This document shows positions 19,615-30,029 of a stretch of 64,000 nucleotides of DNA, in pieces. The DNA comes from Pseudogymnoascus destructans (Eukaryota > Ascomycota > Leotiomycetes > Thelebolales > Thelebolaceae), in assembly GCF_001641265.1 (NCBI RefSeq), contig NW_020167539.1:434001-498000 (forward strand). The letters are read 5' to 3'. The notes under the pieces are model-generated. The model had not been told where the DNA came from. It was given only the letters and a program-made list of their open reading frames with translations, and searched no databases. The translations under genes and the position numbers were made by a program. Within the stretch, counting starts at the first letter, position 1. The number at the start of each line of letters is the position of its first letter.

Positions 19615-21060
19615 CGGAGGTGTTGTTCATAAGTTTTGTGAGTGGGTCGGGCTAGGGCCCCCTGCGTAGGCTGGTTTGGCAATTCTGGCCAAAGTACCGA
19701 TTCTCACGCGTCACGAACACTTGAGTGTGAGAGCAATCAATTCTGTAGAATAATGAGTAGAGTAGATACCTAAACCCCTATATAAAACTATACTATAAGC
19801 CTAGTACTCTGTGTGCATACCATTTACAGCAATTACTGCTGCCATACGTGTAGGCATACTATTAAGGAGAGCATTAAGCTCAGCTTCTCCAACTTGCTCC
19901 CATGCTTCCTTAACAGCTACACGGAGCTGGTCGTAGGACATATGTTCTGGATGATTATCTTGTAGATAATTCTTCATAATATGCCACACCCGTTCAATTG
20001 GGTTGAGATCTGGTGAATACGGGGGCCATTCTATAGGGCAAATACCACGGGATCTCAACTCTTCATATGTTGCACCTGCTCTATGACCTGGAGCTCCATC
20101 TTGCATCAATGTAAGGCCTGGGTATAGGCGTAGCCAGCCGTGGATTAGAGGGACAGTATGAGCCATATAGGACTCAGCTCCTATTTTCCCATATTCCTTC
20201 TCCCAAAATAGTATAGGACCCTTTCCAAGACCACCTGAGAAGCAGCCCCAGAACATCCAACCTCTAGGGATTGTTAGTAAATCCTATAGTAAATAGGAGT
20301 CTCTTACCTTCTCCGTTGTACTCTATCTACAACACATGTATCATCCCACATTTCCCCTGCTTTTCGAGTAACCCATGTACGAGTATGGCGGCCTCCCGTT
20401 ACCCACGTCTCGTCAGTCCAAAGTATCCTATTCCAATCATTCCGTACCCAATCCTTATGTTCAATAGCCCATGAAAGTCGCTTTTGTCGATTTGTCTCTG
20501 AGATAATAGGCTTCCGCATAGCAATCCCTTAATAATTATTAGTCTATATAGTAGTAAAGTAGAGAGGGATACTTACGTCGATTATAGCCTCTCACAGACA
20601 GAGCGCGGGTTAGGACAAGCCGTGAGCATGGAATATTAAGAATGCGTATTATATTTGTATATGGCATACGCCTATTCGTGCGAGATGAGGCTATAAACTC
20701 AATAACCTCTTGAACTTGCTCATCGGATAGGATAAGTGGCCTACCCGAACGCTTCTTCGGAGTTGGAGGGCCCTGGCAAGCATACCAAGCCTGCCGTTCC
20801 GTGCAGCCAATATAGGCTGCAATTTTTTGGAACTCCCAATCTAGGGAGCGTAGTAGTGCGCAACGAAGCCGCTCATCGCGAGTAAGATGAGGCATTGTAG
20901 TTATTGAAAGAGTATGAATTTCCTACATATAAAATACAATAGTAGGAATTTTGACGCGTTAAAAAGGTACAAACAAGCCTACGCATACCCATGCTCCAAC
21001 CCATGCCCAACCCCCGGTCATCTCATGACCCACTCACAAAACTTATGAACAACACCTCCA
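19615..21060 (-). mobile_element. Tc1-like DNA transposon, left arm of the palindrome (1,446 bp)
   Basis: Begins CGGAGGTGTTGTTCATAAG after TA (19613-19614) and ends CACCTCCA before TATA (21061). The ~34-bp TIRs share GTTGTTCATAAGTTTTGTGA. It encodes an intact three-exon transposase on the minus strand. It mirrors 21655-23100 base for base (position sum 42715) with no length difference; one coding substitution was seen. Confidence 0.92.
19801..20895 (-). CDS. Tc1-like DD34E transposase (333 aa, 3 exons), left copy
   Basis: Exons 20895-20577, 20527-20308 and 20263-19801; introns 20528-20576 (GTAAGT...AAG) and 20264-20307 (GTAAGA...TTACTAAC...CTAG). The N-terminus has a helix-turn-helix (MPHLTRDERLRCALLRSLDW, IGCTERQAWYACQG) and a KKRSGRPLILS linker. 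Catalytic residues: ILWTDETWV, LTLMQDGAPGHR and YSPDLNPIERVWHIMK, the DD34E triad of Tc1 elements. The C-terminus is MNALLNSMPTRMAA-like (ALLNSMPTRMAAVIAV). Splicing keeps the frame at both junctions (RGYNRR-IAMRKP, VQRRR-GWMFWG). It is intact by sequence. It differs from the right copy by Val instead of Ala near the C-terminus. Confidence 0.92.
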
Positions 21061-21654
21061 TATATAGGACAATTGAATTAAGGGCAAAAGTTTTATATAC
21101 CCTGCATTTGACGTGATAAGTTTTATATACCCTACATAATATGAAACCCCCTGCGACCAGTAAAAACCCCCCAATTCCCCCCCCCCCCCGTAGCCCTCCG
21201 TACCCTCGCCGTCGCCCCCTCGCTGTCGCTCCTTTCGACAGCCTCATTCGGCCCAGTCGTCAAGGGCTCTCAACCAGGCGTCTAGGTCGAGGTAGAGCTG
21301 ACCGTTCATAGGTCAGCTCGCCAAGAGAAGCCATCCTCGTGGGCCTGAGCCGAGCTCAGGACTTCCGATGCCTCGTGACGAGGGCTTCCGAAGAGTCGTC
21401 GAGTGCCTCAGTGAGGGCAGCGGCTAGCGAGTCAGCTGGGACAGCGAGGATGGCGACGGCGAGGGGGAGCAATGGCGAGGGAGGCAACGCGAGGGAGGGA
21501 GGCAACGCGCCGAGCGCGTTGAGTGGTTTCCTGCTTAGTAAGAATCACCATGGTATATAAAACTTATTTATGAACTTACAGGGTATATAAAACTCTTATT
21601 TATGAACTTACCGGGTATATAAAACTTTTGCCCTTAATTCAATTGTCCTATATA
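21061..21654. mobile_element. 594-bp spacer with 42-bp inverted termini (possible MITE-like element)
   Basis: Its ends are a perfect 42-bp inverted repeat (21061-21102, 21613-21654) containing GGACAATTGAATTAAGGGC. Inside each end the motif AGTTTTATATACCC is repeated (two copies on the left, three on the right). The middle (21160-21540) is GC-rich, with a C run and CGAGGGAGG repeats, and shows no convincing protein. Its termini differ from the Tc1 TIRs, so it may be an unrelated non-autonomous element onto which both Tc1 copies abut. Confidence 0.6.
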
Positions 21655-23100
21655 TGGAGGTGTTGTTCATAAGTTTTGTGAGTGGGTCATGAGATGACCG
21701 GGGGTTGGGCATGGGTTGGAGCATGGGTATGCGTAGGCTTGTTTGTACCTTTTTAACGCGTCAAAATTCCTACTATTGTATTTTATATGTAGGAAATTCA
21801 TACTCTTTCAATAACTACAATGCCTCATCTTACTCGCGATGAGCGGCTTCGTTGCGCACTACTACGCTCCCTAGATTGGGAGTTCCAAAAAATTGCAGCC
21901 TATATTGGCTGCACGGAACGGCAGGCTTGGTATGCTTGCCAGGGCCCTCCAACTCCGAAGAAGCGTTCGGGTAGGCCACTTATCCTATCCGATGAGCAAG
22001 TTCAAGAGGTTATTGAGTTTATAGCCTCATCTCGCACGAATAGGCGTATGCCATATACAAATATAATACGCATTCTTAATATTCCATGCTCACGGCTTGT
22101 CCTAACCCGCGCTCTGTCTGTGAGAGGCTATAATCGACGTAAGTATCCCTCTCTACTTTACTACTATATAGACTAATAATTATTAAGGGATTGCTATGCG
22201 GAAGCCTATTATCTCAGAGACAAATCGACAAAAGCGACTTTCATGGGCTATTGAACATAAGGATTGGGTACGGAATGATTGGAATAGGATACTTTGGACT
22301 GACGAGACGTGGGTAACGGGAGGCCGCCATACTCGTACATGGGTTACTCGAAAAGCAGGGGAAATGTGGGATGATACATGTGTTGTAGATAGAGTACAAC
22401 GGAGAAGGTAAGAGACTCCTATTTACTATAGGATTTACTAACAATCCCTAGAGGTTGGATGTTCTGGGGCTGCTTCTCAGGTGGTCTTGGAAAGGGTCCT
22501 ATACTATTTTGGGAGAAGGAATATGGGAAAATAGGAGCTGAGTCCTATATGGCTCATACTGTCCCTCTAATCCACGGCTGGCTACGCCTATACCCAGGCC
22601 TTACATTGATGCAAGATGGAGCTCCAGGTCATAGAGCAGGTGCAACATATGAAGAGTTGAGATCCCGTGGTATTTGCCCTATAGAATGGCCCCCGTATTC
22701 ACCAGATCTCAACCCAATTGAACGGGTGTGGCATATTATGAAGAATTATCTACAAGATAATCATCCAGAACATATGTCCTACGACCAGCTCCGTGTAGCT
22801 GTTAAGGAAGCATGGGAGCAAGTTGGAGAAGCTGAGCTTAATGCTCTCCTTAATAGTATGCCTACACGTATGGCAGCAGTAATTGCTGCAAATGGTATGC
22901 ACACAGAGTACTAGGCTTATAGTATAGTTTTATATAGGGGTTTAGGTATCTACTCTACTCATTATTCTACAGAATTGATTGCTCTCACACTCAAGTGTTC
23001 GTGACGCGTGAGAATCGGTACTTTGGCCAGAATTGCCAAACCAGCCTACGCAGGGGGCCCTAGCCCGACCCACTCACAAAACTTATGAACAACACCTCCG
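21655..23100 (+). mobile_element. Tc1-like DNA transposon, right arm of the palindrome (1,446 bp)
   Basis: Begins TGGAGGTGTTGTTC after TATA and ends CACCTCCG before TA (23101-23102). It is the reverse complement of 19615-21060 over its full length. Outer borders of both arms are TA, so the whole 3,486-bp unit (19615-23100) also looks like one TA-flanked insertion. Confidence 0.92.
21820..22914 (+). CDS. Tc1-like DD34E transposase (333 aa, 3 exons), right copy
   Basis: Exons 21820-22138, 22188-22407 and 22452-22914, mirroring the left copy exactly. It has the same helix-turn-helix, linker and DD34E residues (TDETW, MQDGAPGH, PDLNPIE). The only protein difference seen is Ala in VIAANGMHTEY where the left copy has Val, a C-to-T change in a CpA context in the left copy. 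The right copy probably keeps the original residue. Confidence 0.92.
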
Positions 23101-23689
23101 TACTCTACGATCACGACTGTGTTACCTGTGGAAGCCCCTAATTCCGACTGTCTACTCTCTGCATTCCAAAGCGATGCTTCTGCTTAGTTGGGGAAACCCA
23201 CCCAAATTGGCTGGGTATCCCCACGCACAGATAATTATACAACAGAAATGCGTTAGTCCAATTAACCCCATAACCTCAGCCCATGTTGCTAGATCCAGGA
23301 AAATTTGTCGCCTTTTTCGCATCGATTAATGTGCAACGATTCGGTCCTGGTAGGACCACCATACAAAGTTGACGATTGGCCCAGAATAGCCGCAATCTTC
23401 CCGAAGGACGAGGCAACGGATTCTAGCCAACGCACATGGTATCCTGTCGGCGGTTTTCTTAGCATACAGAAGCCAATTAGAAAGACGTAGGGATAGTGCT
23501 TCTCAACCACGGTGCAAATGAGAGGTTCGCGCTATCAAAAACCGCTAGTCTATGTTGCTTCAATTGCTCACTTCTATAAATGATCTATGGTTTTGGTATT
23601 ATATAAAGTCCTTTAATGCGGTAAAGTAACATCTAGATCAGGTATGTTATACTTGGCATATCTCATGTTAAATATATACTCCTATCTAT
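23101..23689. other. Gene-free flank
   Basis: No supported gene between the Tc1 palindrome and the beta-lactamase-like pseudogene. Small open frames here have no recognisable similarity. Confidence 0.5.
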
Positions 23690-24900
23690 CCATCATTCAT
23701 CACTTTGCAGGAGCATAACCCGCGTCCCCCAAAGACCACACAGTCCAGCTGTGCGATCAATAATAAACTGCCTTCGAGGAGAAGTGAACCTACCCAGAAT
23801 ATATTAGCCGCGCCAGACCAGATCAAGCATCCTCGGTTGCGTATAAGATGATTATCTCCCGCGACAAGAATGCCACCAAATCCCCAGTCATACTCATTGG
23901 GACCAGAAAAGTCGCCAACGGCCCAGCTCGGATCTTCCATGGCCTTCCTGAGACCCGCCCTCGCCTCATCCGTCGGCAGCTGTGGCTGGAACATCAAGGC
24001 AGCCGTCTCGCTCCTGAGCAGTACCCCGTCATCGAGCAGGATCGATTGGCATAGTCCGGCAGGTTCGCGTACGCTCCCTCTCCACCGAGGCAGTCCTTCA
24101 AATCCCCAAAGAAGGGAAGACCCGGGGGCGCAGCACTCACTGTTCCTATTGAGTCGTCTGGCACGCGCTCATGCCACACACCTGGCCCTCCAGCGCGGCG
24201 TTGGCCTTGGGGAAAAAGGTGATGCGGGAAATACCTAGGGGTTGAAAATGTTCTCCTGCATGTACTCCTCGAGAGACTTGCCCGTCAATTTCTCGAGCAC
24301 CTTCCCAACCCAGGTAATTCCGGCGCCGTACGTCCAGCCCTCGCCTGGCTGGTAGAGCAGAGGCCAGTCAAAGATGTCATCGATGGTGCTGCTTTCCGTG
24401 ACTGACTTGCCGGTGTACTGAGCGTATTGCTGCAGCTTGGGGTCCATAAAGCTGTAGCTGGCGCTGGAGCTGTGGGTGAGCAGCAGGCGCAGCGTGATGT
24501 CTTTCTCGCGCTTGACGAGGATCGGCGTCCCGTCCTTGCTAAAGCCGGTGAGAATGGACTGTTTGGTGAGGACATATTCCGAGACGTCTTGGTCGAGCCC
24601 GACGGTTCCATGCTCGTGCAGCTGCAGGAGAGCGATTGATGTCAACAGCTTCGTCATGGAAGCAATAGTAAAGACCGAGTCCAGTCGCAGCGGGTCGTCG
24701 CAGCCAGCCTGGAGTGATTTTTTGCCAATAACTTTTTTGAAGTTGAAATCGCCTGTCAATCCAAGTGTTATTTTTTTTGTTTTTCCACTTGCACTGCGTA
24801 CGGGTCGCCAGGCCTTACCGGATGTATTTGTGGCGAGCATCACGGCTCCAGGAATGGTGCCATCTTGAGCGGCCTTTTCTAAGACTTCGTCGATGGACAT
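23690..24900 (-). pseudogene. Beta-lactamase/LovD-type serine hydrolase, frameshifted
   Basis: Starts MSIDEVLEKAAQDGTIPGAV at 24900. A 66-bp intron (24753-24818, GTAAGG...GACAG) joins NTS-GDFNFKKVIG. The active-site SxxK is FTIASMTKLLTS; GWTYGAGITWVGKVLEKLTG is a Tyr-containing second motif. A one-base deletion at about 24235 causes a stop after NIFNP. The lost frame then continues as LGISRITFFPKANAALEGQ. Two further frame changes follow (GTVSAAPPGLPFFGDLKDCL at about 24060-24150, MMFQPQLPTDEARAGLRKAM at about 23990) to DNHLIRNRGCLIWSGAANIF. The family hydrolyses or transfers acyl groups and is often linked to secondary metabolism, but no biosynthetic genes lie nearby. Close conservation of the broken parts indicates recent inactivation. 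Confidence 0.85.
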
Positions 24901-25384
24901 GGTGTTTGTATGATGCTGTCACGAGATCAAGTGGGAATAAAATGGTCTCGGGAATGAAGCTATTGGTACGAGACTTGCTGTGATTGTTCTGAGCATTCAT
25001 TCATTTGCAGCAGCGGCCAATGACCTTTTTGTATCAGACCTTAGTATTAATAATCCTACCAACTCCCACGATAACCGCTCGACTCCGCGTGGCCTTTTTG
25101 TATCAGAGCTTGGCATTAATAATCCGACTGAATCCCACAGTAACGGCTTGACTCCGTAGGGCTCCGCAATCGTGCGTAACATTATAATCCACAACTGTTT
25201 TGAGTATACTTGTATAAATAGTAACATTTTAAACTAAAGCGTATAGCATAGCTCACACGACTATAGAAATAGAGATTGCTTGATAATAGAACTGTTACAA
25301 TGATATACAGTTCAAGACGAACGGACAAGAGGCACCATCGTCCAGTTACCAGAAATACCGGTTTTGCAGCAACTTACCATTATT
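24901..25384. other. Intergenic with a 68-bp tandem duplication
   Basis: Two diverged units (25023-25090 and 25092-25160) share TTTTTGTATCAGA..TTA..ATTAATAATCC and end in GACTCCG. A TATAAATA-like stretch lies near 25211. The region separates the pseudogene from the 3' end of the DUF3429 gene. No gene seen. Confidence 0.5.
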
Positions 25385-26638
25385 TTACCTCTTCTCCTTG
25401 TTTTCCTTCTCAGTCTGCTCGCTCTTATCTTCGGCCTTGCTCTCATAATTCTTCTCTTCCTCAGCAGCCTCAGCAGCCTTCCTCTGGCTCTTAACCTCCT
25501 CCTCCTCCCTCCTCGCCTCCGGCTGCATCTCACTCAGCTCCCTCAACTTCTCAGCACGAGTCGGCTGCCCCGATCCCACGAACTGCACCTGCCCGCGCCC
25601 AATCAAGCTAACAACGATGCTGATGCCCACAATGAATGTAAGCACGAAGCGGTACGTTGGGTACCATGACGGGGCGAAACCGCGGACGCCTTGCTGGGAA
25701 TCGACGAAGTAGAGCCCGGTGAAGGCGAGGAATTGCGTTATTAGAGCTGGCTCGAGTGGCATCAGCATGGTTGGCCAGGCTATGGCGGGCATGGCGCAGC
25801 CGATGGCGAAGCGGCGGTAGCCTCCTTGGTGTCCACCGTACTGGGCGTACTCGAGGCCCCAGTGGATTGCACCGAGGAAGGAGAGGATCTGGGGAATATT
25901 AGCTGGGATGTAACTTGGACTACAGACATCTTCTTTATAATACTTACCACAGCACCATAGCCTATCTGGATTGGCTCCAAAACCGACAAGTAGTATTGGG
26001 CCGTTTCGAGTGGGAAAAACAAGCTCGACCCAGTCTTGGGCGCATGGTTGATGCCATAGCTCAGATATAATGTAGCCAGAGACGTAGCCATATATGGCAG
26101 TGTTCCAGCAGCCCCTAGGTAGTAAGATTCTCGAGGCACCTCACGGAGAGCGAAGGAGTCCTTAATCGTATTCTATGGAAGTTAGGCAATGTTCAAAAGC
26201 AAGAGTTTACGTTCGGAAATCAATTATGCTAGCCGAGGGCAAAAGGATGAAACTTACAAGATCCTGTTTAACCCCCCTGAGCACTTCATTGTCCTCTTCG
26301 TCAATCGGAGCTTGGCTGGATTCAAAGACCTGGCGGACGCTTGAATCGCTCGTTACAGCCTCTGGATGACTTTCAAGCTGCTTCGATCCTAATTTCCTCT
26401 CGGCCGCCACGTCAATTTTATCATGTTTCGGAACTCCCGTCTTCGTTGCATATCGCAACTGGGGGATAAGGACGGGCCGAAATTGCGGCACGGCGACCTG
26501 CGGCCTTTTCGCTGCCAGAGAGTGGAGCTGTGATGTGACACTGGCTTTGCGAATAGCTGGGCCATAGCCAGCCCCCGCAGAAATTACATTTGCGAGTCCT
26601 CGAGAAAATGGTCGAGCTGCTGTTGTGGTACGGATCAT
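25385..26638 (-). CDS. DUF3429 (TMEM69-like) mitochondrial membrane protein (369 aa, 3 exons)
   Basis: Exons 26638-26258, 26172-25948 and 25888-25385; introns 26173-26257 and 25889-25947 have GTAAGT donors and phase-0 junctions (VKQDL-NTIKD, GYGAV-ILSFLG). The start MIRTTTAARPFSRGL is a basic, Ser/Thr/Arg-rich mitochondrial presequence; the frame is open further upstream, but this ATG fits best. The membrane part carries PRESYYLGAAGTLPYMATSL, then EPIQIGYGAVILSFLGAIHWG, ALITQFLAFTGLYFVDSQQG and YRFVLTFIVGISIVVSLIGR, the DUF3429 pattern of about five membrane helices. A Lys/Glu-rich tail (residues ~325-369) faces one side. The precise function of the family is unknown to me. It is divergently arranged with a mitochondrial tRNA synthetase gene. 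Confidence 0.88.
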
Positions 26639-27323
26639 ATTGAGGGGCGGAAGCTTGCGATGATGCTCTCTCTTACCGTAAGTTACCCCGCCCACTGTAT
26701 GCTACGTTATCGAGAGTATTGTGGAAAAGTGTACAAGCTTCAAACTGTACACACTCAAAGTGGATTGGTATCTTTGGGAGGTTTTAAATTATATATATAA
26801 CAAAGATTTGAGATGTTTACTTTGCAAAAGACTAAGCTATATATTTTGTGGAGGATGGATGGGAAAAGTAATGATGTTCTCATCGTTCCCTACGACATTA
26901 TGTTGTTGGCCCAAGCTTCCAGTGCCTACGTCATAGATTTTGATTGATACCAGCCAAACAAGATAAGTTAGATGTCAACTTTTAGTTAGGAGTACCACAA
27001 ATGCAGAAAGAAATTAATTTCGTAAACGAGAGTAAATAGGTTTTGATGTGGGAGAGTTTAGGAAGAAATATAACCATAGGCCTCCCTGTTTGTTACCTCA
27101 ACCAACCATTTGGATAGTACTTTGCAGGATGTAGCCACCAGCCACCGAGAAGCGGCGAGTGACTTCTTGAGGTGTCATGTCCCCCAAGGTCAAGGTCACG
27201 AGCCAGGGGTCCTATGTTCCCATCACGTGACTTCTGACAGGGGTCTGCCCAAAATTATTGCGACTCGACGCGACCGCCGACAGCAGTGGGATCTTCTGTG
27301 GTTGGAGCTCAGAGTATTTCGTG
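26639..27323. promoter_or_regulatory. Shared divergent promoter of two mitochondrial-protein genes
   Basis: The 685 bp between the start codons of the DUF3429 gene (minus) and the mitochondrial threonyl-tRNA synthetase (plus) contain an AT-rich core near 26780-26850 and a CATCACGTGACTTC element at 27222-27235 with a CACGTG E-box about 90 bp before the synthetase ATG. No gene is seen inside. Coregulation is an inference from the layout. Confidence 0.5.
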
Positions 27324-28958
27324 ATGCGCTCCTCGAGAGCCATACAGTTACTGCGGAATGGCTCACGGCAGCCATGTGCCAACGCAAGGAGGGTGCAGCA
27401 GCCTAACATTTACAAGGCCTATTGCTCCTCCTGCGACGCAAAGCCGGCAAAGAATTCGAAGTCGAAGGTGAAAGCCGTCTCCGATCCACCAATACCCCCA
27501 GCCGATCATCGACAACTGGCTATTGACCAGGAGCTATTTATAACCTCGATATATAGCCCTGGATCACCGCTCTTTCTGCCCAATGGCACGCGGATATTCA
27601 ACCGATTGACTTCGTTCCTGAAAGCGCAGTATGCACAGTTTGGGTTCCAGGAAGTTATATCACCGACCATATATAAGAAGTCCCTATGGGAGAAATCGGG
27701 GCACTGGGAGAATTATGCAGAGGACATGTTCTCGGTGACCAGCCGTGGGGCCTCAGGGGAGGTCGAGGGCAAGCAGGTTGGCCAGGACGAGGAGTTCGGC
27801 CTCAAACCGATGAACTGCCCCGGGCATTGCATACTCTTCGCCTCGAAACAACGAAGCTTCCGCGACTTACCGATAAGATTCTCGGATTTCAGCCCTCTCC
27901 ACCGAAACGAAATATCGGGCGCCTTGAGTGGATTAACGAGAGTTCGCCGCTTCCACCAAGATGACGGGCATATTTTCTGCAGGGCGTCTCAGGTTGCTGA
28001 GGAGATCTCTAAGACGCTGGACTTTGTTCAGATGGCTTACGAAACATTCAAACTGGGCCCGTATAGGCTGGCATTATCTACACGACCTAAGGATCATTAT
28101 ATTGGGACCGCGGAGGAGTGGGATGGTGCGGAATCAGCGCTGCGAGAAGCGCTTGATGCAAGTGGGCAAGTTTGGGGCGTCAATGAGGGAGACGGCGCTT
28201 TCTATGGCCCGAAGATTGATATTATCCTGAAGGATTCAGACGGAAAGGAGCATCAAACAGCCACAATCCAACTGGATTTCCAGCTGCCGAAGAGATTCGA
28301 ATTGCAGTATACGGCACCCGCGCCTGAACTCGAGCAGAAGGGGTTAACTACAACAGACCCAGAGCTGCTCGCTGTTTCTGGGCCAGTGAGGCCTGTCATG
28401 ATTCACCGCGCCGTCCTGGGATCAGTGGAACGCTTCATGGCTCTTCTTATTGAACACTACAACGGACGATGGCCGTTCTGGCTCAACACTAAGCAGGTCA
28501 TGGTCATCACAGTCAACGACGACCCATCCGTGGTAGCGTTTGCCTCGGATGCGATCAATGAAATCCAGGGGATGCCGAAATCTGGAACCAAAGCTCAAGC
28601 ACGCGGCATGCATAGCCCCGTGTTTGGAGTCGACCTCGACACAACGTCGCGCTCTGTGAAGAAGAAGATCTCCGAGGCCATGAGGAAGCACTACGGCATC
28701 ATTGCTGTGGTAGGGAAGAGCAATGTCGATGACGGGCGCCATATCACAGTGGACTTCCGAGGTGTGTCCGGATCACAGAAGGTGATTAAGCAAGAGCTCC
28801 TGCGTGCCATTAAGGGCGAGAACTCTTCGGACCCATTGAGTTCCGCCGATGCCGATGCCGATTCACTGGAGTTTACGGAAGGTGAGCTTAAACAGGTGAA
28901 TGTGACGCCTGCACAGCTACGGAGCATTCTTATTAAACTGGAGCAAGCCTACCAATAA
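27324..28958 (+). CDS. MST1: Mitochondrial threonyl-tRNA synthetase (544 aa)
   Basis: Class II aminoacyl-tRNA synthetase charging mitochondrial tRNA-Thr. The ATG at 27324 (MRSSRAIQLLRNGSRQP) gives an Arg-rich import signal; the frame extends further upstream but without an ATG. Motif 1 lies around FLKAQYAQFGFQEVISPTIY. Zinc ligands are MNCPGHC, QDDGHIFC and MIHRA. Motif 2 is RNEISGALSGLTRVRRFHQD; motif 3 is MIHRAVLGSVERFMALLIEH. A C-terminal anticodon-binding domain (WLNTKQVMVITVND ... KHYGIIAVVGKSN) follows. The TGS and second editing domains of the cytosolic enzyme are absent, as in yeast Mst1. There is a short Asp/Ala repeat near residue 510. No introns. It lies head to head with a DUF3429 mitochondrial protein gene. 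Confidence 0.93.
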   Translation: MRSSRAIQLLRNGSRQPCANARRVQQPNIYKAYCSSCDAKPAKNSKSKVKAVSDPPIPPADHRQLAIDQELFITSIYSPGSPLFLPNGTRIFNRLTSFLKAQYAQFGFQEVISPTIYKKSLWEKSGHWENYAEDMFSVTSRGASGEVEGKQVGQDEEFGLKPMNCPGHCILFASKQRSFRDLPIRFSDFSPLHRNEISGALSGLTRVRRFHQDDGHIFCRASQVAEEISKTLDFVQMAYETFKLGPYRLALSTRPKDHYIGTAEEWDGAESALREALDASGQVWGVNEGDGAFYGPKIDIILKDSDGKEHQTATIQLDFQLPKRFELQYTAPAPELEQKGLTTTDPELLAVSGPVRPVMIHRAVLGSVERFMALLIEHYNGRWPFWLNTKQVMVITVNDDPSVVAFASDAINEIQGMPKSGTKAQARGMHSPVFGVDLDTTSRSVKKKISEAMRKHYGIIAVVGKSNVDDGRHITVDFRGVSGSQKVIKQELLRAIKGENSSDPLSSADADADSLEFTEGELKQVNVTPAQLRSILIKLEQAYQ

Positions 28959-29027
28959 GGCGTGTACTACAAATAAGCCTCGGCATGATAATACTGTACA
29001 ATACTATATAAATATTACCCCTGCATA

Positions 29028-29073
29028 ACGTGCATGTATAACGAAAGTGCCAAACAAGCGAAAGTGCCAAAAT
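29028..29073 (+). repeat. Left TIR of the zinc-knuckle pogo element
   Basis: 46 bp, exact reverse complement of 31743-31788. It carries two copies of CGAAAGTGCCAAA separated by about 17 bp start to start. Confidence 0.9.
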
Positions 29074-29134
29074 ATCGCGACTACCCCATAAGAATTGCGA
29101 TAAATCCACCACAACAATATAAAATTAATTAAAA

Positions 29135-29408
29135 CTACTCGGAGTCCTCTTCCTCAGACCTGTCTATTACAATCTGACAAGTGCGCGCATTGTGTCCAGT
29201 CTCACCACACTTGCCACAGCGACGTGCATGGGTTTCTTCCCTTGGCTTCCGACCACTACTTGCCCTTATTTCTTGCTCTACTTGCTGCACAACGTCCCTC
29301 TCATCCTGTAGCTCCTGTGCTACCTGTTGACTAAGTGATCCTCCTTGCTGTAGTCGTGTTTTTTTAGCTCTCCGGCGCTTGCTTAGCACTTCATTTGCCT
29401 GTCACAGG
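29135..29408 (-). pseudogene. C-terminal zinc-knuckle tail of the pogo-like transposase
   Basis: Minus strand reads ANEVLSKRRRAKKTRLQQGG ... RRCGKCGETGHNARTCQIVI and stops at 29135. CX2CX4HX4C is a CCHC knuckle, typical of the C-terminus of this pogo subfamily. It is separated from its own catalytic domain because the middle of the gene is inverted. Confidence 0.85.
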
Positions 29409-30025
29409 TTTTGGGTGGACAACAAACGAGAGAGGTATGGATTGGATTCAACAAAGCCCCGGAGTGTTGGTGGTTATCGCTTGTTAGTCCTTGATGGTCA
29501 TGAGAGCCACCACTCAGACAAGTTTGAGGAGTACTGCAAAGAACACAACATTATTACGCTTTGTATGCCTGCTCACTCTTCCCATATACTCCAACCACTT
29601 GATGTTGGCTGTTTTGGCCCATTAAAGAGAGCTTACGGTCGGCAAATTGAAGATATGATGCGGGCTCATATTATTCACATTACTAAGGATGACTTCTTTC
29701 CTGCCTTCCATGCTGCATTTAACATTGCAATGACAGAAAGCAATATTCAGGGAGGGTTCCGAGGTGCTGGGCTTCTTCCATTTAGCTCTAAGAGTGTAAT
29801 ATCTACACTTGACCTTAGGTTTAAGACGCCAACACCTCCAACCTCTCGCCCAAACACCGCTCAACCATGGGTTTCTCAGACACCAAATAACCCAACTGAA
29901 GCTGTATCACAGTCTACTTTCATTAAAAACTGAATTGCGCATCATCAAAATAGCTCTCCAACCTCAATCTATGCAGCTGTTGACCAGTTTACAAAGGGTG
30001 CATCGCAAATAATTCATCAATTAGC
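29409..30025 (+). pseudogene. Inverted catalytic middle of the pogo-like transposase
   Basis: Plus strand reads GWTTNERGMDWIQ, then after a frame change GGYRLLVLDGHESHHSDKFE, CMPAHSSHILQPLDVGCFGP, GGFRGAGLLPFSSKSVISTL, and, in a further frame, AAVDQFTKGASQIIHQLAL. These are catalytic residues two and three and the following linker, which belong between the two minus-strand parts. Breakpoints lie near 29400-29409 and 30026-30034. Confidence 0.88.
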
Positions 30026-30029
30026 ATTG

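Noticed and set aside
21339..21560. Ala/Ser-rich open frame in the spacer of the Tc1 palindrome
   Set aside because: GC-rich low complexity with CGAGGGAGG repeats; no motif, and other frames are equally open.
27258..27323. Upstream extension of the threonyl-tRNA synthetase
   Set aside because: The first codon there is TTG; the ATG at 27324 gives a proper mitochondrial import signal.
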